Origin: CAYFXE01 sp964347035
Lineage (GTDB): Bacteria; Acidobacteriota; Aminicenantia; Aminicenantales; Aminicenantaceae
DNA: 38,211 nt
Reading direction: 5' to 3'
Assembly (NCBI GenBank): GCA_964347035.1
Contig: CAYFXE010000027.1
Location: forward strand, 1-38,211
Position 1 is the first letter of the stretch, and each line of letters starts with the position of its first letter. The notes under the pieces are model-generated. The model saw only the letters and a program-made list of their open reading frames with translations. It searched no databases and was not told the origin of the DNA. A program made the translations under genes and the position numbers. Below, piece by piece: positions 32,657-38,211 of the stretch.

Positions 32657-32851
32657 AGCTTGACAGCCTGTCAGAATCCTTAAGAGAGCCGGTCATATTG
32701 TCGACTAAAAAGAATCAGCAGTAATTCTCAAGAGAGGCTGCCACACATCACAGAATAGAAAAGGCATCAAGACGCCGAGTTAAAGTTGTTGATTTCAAAC
32801 CCTATCAATTAGTTTTCCCCTGATTTAGAAACAAAAAAAATAATAAAAAAA

Positions 32852-32872
32852 CTTGACAAATAATCACTCAAG
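32852..32872. promoter_or_regulatory. HAIR-type HspR operator
   Basis: CTTGACA, seven bases, then ACTCAAG matches the HspR-associated inverted repeat CTTGAGT-N7-ACTCAAG in 12 of 14 defined positions. It covers the -35 box of the dnaK promoter, and the operon encodes an HspR-type MerR repressor, so negative autoregulation is strongly suggested. HAIR sites are best known from actinobacterial and Helicobacter heat-shock operons. No CIRCE element (TTAGCACTC-N9-GAGTGCTAA) was found upstream of dnaK. Confidence 0.8.
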
Positions 32873-32881
32873 TTTTATATT
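32853..32881 (+). promoter_or_regulatory. Sigma-70 promoter of the dnaK operon
   Basis: TTGACA (32853-32858), a 17-bp spacer and TATATT (32876-32881) give a near-consensus housekeeping promoter. The -35 box and most of the spacer lie in the HAIR operator, so bound HspR should block RNA polymerase. The leader to the dnaK ATG is about 20 nt and contains AGGAGG. Confidence 0.75.
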
Positions 32882-32909
32882 AAATATAGACTAAAATAGG
32901 AGGAAATAG

Positions 32910-34844
32910 ATGGCAAAGATTATAGGAATCGATCTCGGAACGACAAACTCCGTCGTTGCCGTGACTGAAGCCGATAAGCCTGTGATTATTCCCAACGAAG
33001 AAGGTGGACGGACAACTCCTTCTGTTGTCGCCTTTACGGAAAAAGGTGAACGTCTGGTCGGTCAAGCAGCCAAGAGACAGAGAATCACGAATCCAGAAAA
33101 TACGATCTATTCCATAAAGAGATTCATGGGTCGTCGGTTTAAAGAGGTCCCTGATGAGATATCTCAGGTCCCGTTTAAGGTCGCTGAAGAGAAAAATGGT
33201 GATGTGCGCGTCGAAGCTCTTGGAAAAAAATATGCCCCGCCTGAAATTTCAGCCATGATTATCCAGAAGTTGAAAAAGGCAGCAGAGGATTATCTCGGGG
33301 AGAAAGTGGAAAAGGCCGTTATTACAGTGCCTGCTTACTTTAACGACAGTCAGCGAAAGGCCACCAAGGATGCAGGGACGATTGCCGGGCTGGATGTGGT
33401 GAGAATCATCAATGAGCCGACAGCAGCCTCTCTTGCCTACGGGATGGAGAAGAAAAAAGATGAGACGATTGCTGTCTATGACTTTGGTGGTGGAACGTTT
33501 GATATTTCCATCCTAGAAGTCGGCGAGGGAGTCGTCGAGGTCAAGGCCACCAACGGAGACACTCATCTGGGTGGTGATGATATCGACCAAAGAGTCCAGG
33601 ACTGGCTGGTGGCTGAATTTAAGAAAGAATCAGGAATCGATATTTCCAAGGACAAGATGGCCCTTCAGAGGCTGAAGGAAGCTGCAGAAAAAGCCAAAAT
33701 CGAGCTCTCGACTACGATGGAAACAGAAATAAATCTTCCGTTTGTCACGGCCGATGCCTCTGGACCAAAGCACCTCTTGATGAAGCTCTCGAGGGCAAAA
33801 CTAGAGCAGTTGATGGATGATCTGATCCAAAGGACAGTAGAGCCCTGTAAACAGGCCCTGGCCGATGCCAATCTCAAAGCTGAAGATATTCACGAAGTTA
33901 TTCTCGTGGGAGGATCGACACGGATTCCTAAGGTTCAGGAGATTGTTAAAGACCTCTTCAAGAGAGAGCCCCATAAAGGGGTCAATCCTGATGAAGTCGT
34001 AGCTGCTGGCGCAGCTATCCAGGGAGCCGTGTTAGCAGGAGATGTAAAGGATGTCCTTCTCTTGGATGTGACTCCATTGACTCTAGGAATAGAGACTCTA
34101 GGCGGTGTGTTCACCAAGATGATCCCTCGAAACACCACCATACCAACCAAGAAGACAGAGATTTTCTCGACCGCCTCCGATAACCAGCCCAGCGTTGAGA
34201 TTCATGTTCTACAGGGCGAAAGAGAGATGGCGGCGAATAACCGGACATTGGGTCGATTTCACTTGGATGGAATACCGCCAGCTCCGCGGGGAATACCGAA
34301 GATTGAAGTCACTTTTGATATCGATGCCAACGGAATCCTGCACGTGTCTGCTAAGGATATGGGGACAGGAAAACAGCAAGCGATCACAATTACTGGTCAC
34401 AGCGGCTTGGATGAGGGAGAAATCGATCAGATGGTGAAGGATGCTGAAGCCCATGCTGAGGAAGATAAAAAGCGAAGAGAGCTCATCGATGCCAAGAATC
34501 AGGCAGACCAGATGGTCTACGGTCTCGAGAAGTTGATGCGAGAGAACAAGGACAAGATACCAGAGGAAGAGGCCAAGAATATCCAAGCAGAGATCGAAAA
34601 CACAAAGAAAGCTATTGAGAGTGAGAATGTCGACGAGATCAAGAAGGCTATGGAAGCTCTCTCTCAGGCTTCTCACAAACTGACCGAGATGATGTACCAG
34701 CAAGCCACCCAGCAACAGCAAGCACAGCAAGGCCCACAGCAGGAACAAGCAGCTGAGAGTCAAGCCGAGAGTCAAGCCTCAACAAAAGAATCATCCGAAG
34801 AGGAAGTCATCGACGCCGAAGTCGTGGATGAAGAAAAGAAATAA
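32910..34844 (+). CDS. dnaK: Chaperone DnaK (Hsp70)
   Basis: The 644-aa Hsp70 is full length. The ATPase domain begins KIIGIDLGTTNSVVAV and contains VITVPAYFNDSQRKATKDAG, VYDFGGGTFDISIL and VILVGGSTRIPKVQ. The interdomain linker region is DVLLLDVTPLTLGIETLGG, followed by the substrate-binding domain (VEIHVLQGERE) and an alpha-helical lid with a glutamine-rich tail. The C-terminus EEVIDAEVVDEEKK is the usual acidic end. The ribosome site is AGGAGG. The gene is first in the operon dnaK-dnaJ-hspR-sigma-ATPase and lies directly behind a HAIR-controlled promoter. The nucleotide-exchange factor grpE is not in this window. Confidence 0.98.
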   Translation: MAKIIGIDLGTTNSVVAVTEADKPVIIPNEEGGRTTPSVVAFTEKGERLVGQAAKRQRITNPENTIYSIKRFMGRRFKEVPDEISQVPFKVAEEKNGDVRVEALGKKYAPPEISAMIIQKLKKAAEDYLGEKVEKAVITVPAYFNDSQRKATKDAGTIAGLDVVRIINEPTAASLAYGMEKKKDETIAVYDFGGGTFDISILEVGEGVVEVKATNGDTHLGGDDIDQRVQDWLVAEFKKESGIDISKDKMALQRLKEAAEKAKIELSTTMETEINLPFVTADASGPKHLLMKLSRAKLEQLMDDLIQRTVEPCKQALADANLKAEDIHEVILVGGSTRIPKVQEIVKDLFKREPHKGVNPDEVVAAGAAIQGAVLAGDVKDVLLLDVTPLTLGIETLGGVFTKMIPRNTTIPTKKTEIFSTASDNQPSVEIHVLQGEREMAANNRTLGRFHLDGIPPAPRGIPKIEVTFDIDANGILHVSAKDMGTGKQQAITITGHSGLDEGEIDQMVKDAEAHAEEDKKRRELIDAKNQADQMVYGLEKLMRENKDKIPEEEAKNIQAEIENTKKAIESENVDEIKKAMEALSQASHKLTEMMYQQATQQQQAQQGPQQEQAAESQAESQASTKESSEEEVIDAEVVDEEKK

Positions 34845-34906
34845 GCCCAGCTGAACTAGATCCGTCGTCTAGCCGTAGTTATTTATAGACGTCTGCAAGG
34901 CTAAAT

Positions 34907-36013
34907 ATGAACAAGGACTATTACAAGATCCTGGGAGTCGAAAAGAAAGCGTCCTTAACTGAGATTAAAAAAGCCTACAGAAAACTGGCTCGGAAGTATC
35001 ATCCTGACCTCAATCCAGGGGATAAGATCACAGAGGCGAAGTTCAAAGATATCCAAGAGGCCTACTCTGTATTGAGCGATCCGAAGAGGAAAAAACAGTA
35101 CGACCAATTCGGTTTTGTTGGAGATGTCCCCCCTGGTGGCCCAGGCCAGCAGGCCTACACATCTGGCTTCGAGGGATTTGATTTTTCCAGTTTTGGGTCC
35201 TCTTCTTTCAGTGATTTCTTCGAGAATATTTTTGGCCAGACAGCTGCCCGAGCCCAACAGAGAACCGAAAGAGGAGAAGATCTCCATTACACCATGAGAG
35301 TAAACTTCATGGATGCCATCCAGGGCCTAAAAACAAGAATCCAGCTGACACGGCTGGTTACTTGTTCTGCCTGCCAAGGAAAAGGATACGCATCTCGAGG
35401 TGGGGATCAGGTCTGTCCTGTGTGTGGGGGAAGTGGTCAGACAAGCCTTCAGAGAGGCTTCATGAAATTTGCAACCACCTGCCCTTCCTGCGGTGGGACG
35501 GGAAGAGCCCCTGGTCAAGAATGTAGCATCTGTCATGGAAGCGGCCTGGTTGCGAAGACAGAACTCATCAGTGTCAGGATTCCAGGAGGTGTTGACACAG
35601 GTTCTAAGGTTCGGATAGCTGGCAAAGGAAACGCCGGAAGACGGGGAGGCCCTCCAGGTGATTTGTTTATCACCATTGAAGTCGATTCCCATCCTCTGTT
35701 TAAGAGGGAAGGTTCGAATGTTTACGTAAAGCTGCCGATCACGGTGACAGAAGCCACTCTTGGAGCGAAGATTGAAGTTCCCACTCTCTACGGAAAGACA
35801 ACGATCAAGATACCTCCTGGAACAAAGTCCGGTCAGAAATTCCGGCTGAAAGATAAGGGGGCGCCTAGCCCGGGAAGGAGGACTAAAGGAGACCAATTCG
35901 TCGAGGTTTCGATCGTACCGCCTCCGTTCAACGACGAAAGAATCAGGGAATTGATGCGGGAACTGGAAAAAATATCAGGTCAAAAACCAAGAGAAAAAAT
36001 GGGGACTCATTGA
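34907..36013 (+). CDS. dnaJ: Co-chaperone DnaJ (Hsp40)
   Basis: This 368-aa type I DnaJ stimulates the DnaK ATPase and delivers substrates. The J domain (residues 3-68) carries YHPDL with the HPD motif, followed by a Gly/Phe-rich segment (SGFEGFDFSSFGSSSFSDFF). Four CxxCxGxG zinc repeats are complete: CSACQGKG, CPVCGGSG, CPSCGGTG and CSICHGSG. The C-terminal substrate-binding domains include GDLFITIEVDSHPLFKREGSNVY and TLYGKTTIKIPPGTKSGQKFRLKDKG. It follows dnaK after 62 nt with a weak AAGG ribosome site. The hspR ATG lies one base after its stop. Confidence 0.97.
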   Translation: MNKDYYKILGVEKKASLTEIKKAYRKLARKYHPDLNPGDKITEAKFKDIQEAYSVLSDPKRKKQYDQFGFVGDVPPGGPGQQAYTSGFEGFDFSSFGSSSFSDFFENIFGQTAARAQQRTERGEDLHYTMRVNFMDAIQGLKTRIQLTRLVTCSACQGKGYASRGGDQVCPVCGGSGQTSLQRGFMKFATTCPSCGGTGRAPGQECSICHGSGLVAKTELISVRIPGGVDTGSKVRIAGKGNAGRRGGPPGDLFITIEVDSHPLFKREGSNVYVKLPITVTEATLGAKIEVPTLYGKTTIKIPPGTKSGQKFRLKDKGAPSPGRRTKGDQFVEVSIVPPPFNDERIRELMRELEKISGQKPREKMGTH

Positions 36014-36014
36014 A

Positions 36015-36410
36015 ATGGAAAAGAAAAAAGGACCCAAGAATTATTATCATATAAGCAGTGTCTCCCGGATGTACAACATCCACCCTCAGACACTGCGTTT
36101 GTATGAGCGGGAAGGGCTGTTAATGCCCTCCAGGAGCGAGGGAAACACCCGCTGCTATACAGATGAAGATCTAAAACGATTGGAATTTATACTGAGTCTG
36201 ACGCGAGATTTAGGCGTCAATCTTGCCGGAGTGGAAGTAATCTTGAATATGCGTCAGAAGATGGAGCAAATTGAAGCGGAAGTCAATGAGTTTCTCGAGT
36301 ACGTTCGCAAGGAATTTTTTGAGGGGAGAGAGGAGGAATTCGAGTTCCGGAAAAAAACCTTGATTCGGATAAGCCCGGCCAAGATCGTAAAAATTGAGAG
36401 AGAGGACTAA
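36015..36410 (+). CDS. hspR: HspR, MerR-family heat-shock repressor
   Basis: The 131-aa MerR-type regulator has the winged-helix signature YYHISSVSRMYNIHPQTLRLYEREGLLMPSRSEGNTRCYTDEDLKRL at residues 10-56. It continues LTRDLGVNLAGVEVILNMRQKME, the characteristic HspR helix ('GVNLAGVE'), and a coiled coil. It is shorter than metal-sensing MerR proteins and has no ligand-binding cysteine pair. HspR binds HAIR operators, in known cases with DnaK as co-repressor, and a matching HAIR lies upstream of dnaK here. The gene starts one base after the dnaJ stop and overlaps the sigma gene start by one base (TAATG). Confidence 0.92.
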   Translation: MEKKKGPKNYYHISSVSRMYNIHPQTLRLYEREGLLMPSRSEGNTRCYTDEDLKRLEFILSLTRDLGVNLAGVEVILNMRQKMEQIEAEVNEFLEYVRKEFFEGREEEFEFRKKTLIRISPAKIVKIERED

Positions 36411-37258
36411 TGAAACGCACAAAAGATGATTATCTTGATTCCAAGAATCTGAAGCTCTACCTGGATCAAATCTCCCACTTCCCGGTGCTCTCTCAAAAAG
36501 AAGAGAAAAGATTAGGGACACTCATCCAAAAAGGAGATAAGGAAGCGTTGCGGAATTTAATCGAGGCCAATCTCAGGTTTGTTGTTTCCTACGTGAAGAA
36601 GTACAGGGGCATGGGCTTAGGTTTTCCCGATCTGATCAATGAGGGGAATCTAGGGTTAATCGAAGCAGCCAAGAGGTTCGATCCCAAAAGGAATGTCAAG
36701 TTCATCTCCTATGCAGTCTGGTGGATAAGACAAGCCATCATTCACGCCTTAACTCAGTATTCGAGGATCTATCATATTCCGCAAAAGCTGTCCGATCAAA
36801 TATCAGAGATGAAAAGGATATCAGCCAGGCTCAAAAAAGAGCTGGGAAGGGAACCGACAAGAGATGAAATAGCCGAACGTATGGCAATCACTCGGGAAGA
36901 CGTCGAGGATATGGAACTCATCGAGGAGAAAAACGTCTCTCTGAGCGATAAGTATTATGACGAGGATATAGAAGTGGGAGACAGGATAAAAGATACTCTA
37001 TCTCCCTCTGTGGAATATCAAATCATAAAGAATTCTATCCAGGACCAGATCAGGCAGCTCTTAGCGGAACTGGATGAAAAAGAAGCACTTGTGCTAAAAT
37101 TGAGATTCGGGCTAGACGACAACGAGCCCAGGACTCTTCAGGAAATCGGAGATATGTTAGACCTCACGAGAGAAAGAATCAGGCAGATTGAACAGAAAGC
37201 TATGAGAAAACTGGCCCGTTCCCATAGACTCCAACAGTTGAGAGGATATCTAAACTAA
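36410..37258 (+). CDS. Sigma-70 family factor (group-2-like) in the heat-shock operon
   Basis: The 282-aa sigma factor has regions 1.2, 2, 3 and 4 but lacks the long 1.1 extension and non-conserved insertion of a main RpoD. Region 1.2/2 reads KLYLDQISHFPVLSQKEEKRL, LIEANLRFVVSYVKKYRGMGLGFPDLINEGNLGLIEAAKRFDP. Region 2.3-2.4 reads FISYAVWWIRQAIIHALTQYSRIYHIPQKL. Region 4 ends LTRERIRQIEQKAMRKLARSHRL. Residues at the -10-reading helix differ from the RpoD consensus (STYATWWIRQAITRA), so promoter choice may differ too. Being within an HspR-controlled operon it may act as an alternative heat-shock sigma factor in place of RpoH; that is inference. It overlaps both neighbours by TAATG. Confidence 0.9.
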   Translation: MKRTKDDYLDSKNLKLYLDQISHFPVLSQKEEKRLGTLIQKGDKEALRNLIEANLRFVVSYVKKYRGMGLGFPDLINEGNLGLIEAAKRFDPKRNVKFISYAVWWIRQAIIHALTQYSRIYHIPQKLSDQISEMKRISARLKKELGREPTRDEIAERMAITREDVEDMELIEEKNVSLSDKYYDEDIEVGDRIKDTLSPSVEYQIIKNSIQDQIRQLLAELDEKEALVLKLRFGLDDNEPRTLQEIGDMLDLTRERIRQIEQKAMRKLARSHRLQQLRGYLN

Positions 37259-38004
37259 TGGCAGAGACCGTATGTTCTGAATGCCAAGGCACAGGATGGG
37301 TGCTTGACGTATCCGAAGACCAGGCCATTGCGAAGCGGTGCCGATGTTTCAAAGAGCAGAAGACAAAGATCCTGTTCGAGCAGGCTCACATCCCGAAGCG
37401 GTATGAGAATTGTACGTTTAAAAACTTTGAGATTCATAATGATTCTCACCGTCACGCTCTGAAAATCTCCAAACAGTTTGTCAAGAATTATCCTGTCCAG
37501 GAGGTTGGCCTTCTGTTTATTGGCCCCTGTGGTGTTGGCAAAACACATCTTGTTGTTGCTCTCATCCAAGAGCTCATCCAGAAGAAGAATGTTTCCTGCT
37601 ATTTTTGCGATTTTAGAGAGCTTATAAAAAATATCCAGAGCACTTACACTCCTGATTCTTCAATAAGCGAATCGGATGTGCTCGCTCCTGTATTTCAAAA
37701 GAATGTCCTTGTCTTGGATGAGCTGGGAGCCAAGAGGGCCTCAGCCTGGGTGGATGAGACGGTTTTTTACATCATCAACAACAGGTACAATAACAAGAAA
37801 TTGACAGTTTTCACCTCTAACTTTCTCGATCGTGAGGGAGAGGAGGAGGATAACCACGATTCGTTCTACAAGAAGAGGGATGATTCTCTTGTTGAGAGAA
37901 TTGGTATCCGCCTCAGGTCCAGGCTATATGAGATGTGCAAAGTTGTCGAGATGGAAGGAGACGACTACCGCAAGAAAATCAAACAAGCCAGCTACCGCTT
38001 TTAA
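37258..38004 (+). CDS. DnaC/DnaI-like AAA+ ATPase with N-terminal zinc-finger-like motif
   Basis: The 248-aa ATPase has Walker A GPCGVGKTH and Walker B VLVLDELG, followed by VFYIINNRYNNKKLTVFTSNF (sensor region) and an arginine-rich GIRLRSRLYEMCKVVEM end typical of DnaC/IstB/DnaI helicase loaders. The N-terminus carries CSECQGTG and CRC (C6, C9, C28, C30), a zinc-finger-like motif whose first half resembles one DnaJ CxxCxGxG repeat and the N-terminal finger of DnaI. The start overlaps the sigma stop (TAATG), so it is translationally coupled. A helicase loader in a heat-shock operon is unusual. A chaperone-like ATPase function cannot be excluded; no IS element is nearby, so IstB is unlikely. 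Confidence 0.85.
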   Translation: MAETVCSECQGTGWVLDVSEDQAIAKRCRCFKEQKTKILFEQAHIPKRYENCTFKNFEIHNDSHRHALKISKQFVKNYPVQEVGLLFIGPCGVGKTHLVVALIQELIQKKNVSCYFCDFRELIKNIQSTYTPDSSISESDVLAPVFQKNVLVLDELGAKRASAWVDETVFYIINNRYNNKKLTVFTSNFLDREGEEEDNHDSFYKKRDDSLVERIGIRLRSRLYEMCKVVEMEGDDYRKKIKQASYRF

Positions 38005-38035
38005 AAAGAACATACCATCATTCCCTCTCTTCTTC

Positions 38036-38062
38036 GTCATTCCTGCGGAGGCAGGAATCTAG
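38036..38062. repeat. GTCATTCC-family palindrome after the operon
   Basis: GTCATTCCTGCGGAGGCAGG plus AATCTAG is a single short palindrome of the dispersed family, about 30 bp after the last operon gene. It could serve as a transcription end hairpin. The remaining bases to 38159 show no gene. Confidence 0.75.
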
Positions 38063-38159
38063 TAATAAAATAAATCTTCGTAAGGATATACTCGCGATTT
38101 CCCCTTTTATCTTCACGTTGATATTCTCCCTGAATTCTGCTAAATTAGGATCAACCTGC

Positions 38160-38211
38160 TCCTCGGTAGCTCAATCGGCAGAGCGGGTGGCTGTTAACCA
38201 CTAGGTTGTAG
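38160..38211 (+). tRNA. tRNA-Asn (GTT), truncated by window end
   Basis: The acceptor strand TCCTCGG, D arm GCTC-AATCGGCA-GAGC, and anticodon arm GGTGG-CTGTTAA-CCACT are complete. The anticodon GTT is at 38193-38195, giving asparagine. The sequence stops in the variable/T-arm region at the window edge, so the 3' half (T arm and acceptor) is missing here. Confidence 0.92.

Noticed and set aside
32657..32909. CIRCE/HrcA control of dnaK
   Set aside because: No TTAGCACTC-N9-GAGTGCTAA was found; a HAIR site and hspR are present instead.

Overview
The window looks like a scaffold from an uncultured, peptide-degrading, anaerobic-type bacterium, best guess a member of the Acidobacteriota/Candidatus Aminicenantes-like lineages. 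This placement is inferred from the gene mix and was not tested. GC content is moderate. Three runs of exactly 10 Ns (14880-14889, 19755-19764, 28848-28857) show that it is an assembly with placeholder gaps. Intergenic regions carry several families of short palindromic repeats: 'GTCATTCC...GGAATCCAG' elements, 'GGGGTCAGRCC' inverted repeats, and a CAGTTATCAGTAATC-type inverted repeat.

Layout. 1-3392: glutamyl-tRNA synthetase and urocanate hydratase. 3393-7185: the most unusual block. A well-formed sigma-54 promoter, with a palindromic enhancer-like site about 190 bp upstream, precedes two paralogous small secreted peptides that share a twin C-x6-C pattern. These are followed by a secreted beta-propeller protein, a membrane-anchored thioredoxin-like protein with a C-L-S-C motif, and a membrane-fused reductive-dehalogenase-like corrinoid/iron-sulfur protein, all on one strand. 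7375-13103: a secreted propeller-transglutaminase, a Tat-exported PLP enzyme, a cytosolic kynureninase-like PLP enzyme, and a radical SAM protein that also carries a Tat-like leader. 13139-15511: a secreted GH63-like glycosidase. 15512-18190 (minus strand): phosphosulfolactate synthase ComA, an HprK-like P-loop protein, and a UbiE/MenG methyltransferase.

18344-24413 is a run of four exported amidohydrolase-superfamily proteins, the last a D-aminoacylase type. Two of the four have lost metal-binding histidines. 24670-27937 holds an MFS transporter, a Tat-exported glycosylasparaginase-type Ntn hydrolase and an RlpA lipoprotein. 28160-29490 holds a VanZ-like protein and two broken LOG-family paralogues on either side of an assembly gap. 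30031-32656 holds a stand-alone AICAR-transformylase-like protein and malic enzyme.

32852-38004 is a compact heat-shock operon, dnaK-dnaJ-hspR-sigma factor-DnaC/DnaI-like ATPase. A HAIR-type HspR operator overlaps the -35 box of its promoter, and the last junctions are TAATG overlaps, so a group-2-type sigma factor and a helicase-loader-like ATPase appear to be under HspR control. The window ends inside a tRNA-Asn gene.

Taken together, the exported amidohydrolases, D-aminoacylase, glycosylasparaginase, transglutaminase and urocanase suggest a life based on degrading proteins, modified peptides and glycoconjugates. The 3.5-7.2 kb block is the best candidate for an undescribed system: a regulated, disulfide-stabilised secreted peptide pair with its own thioredoxin-like partner.
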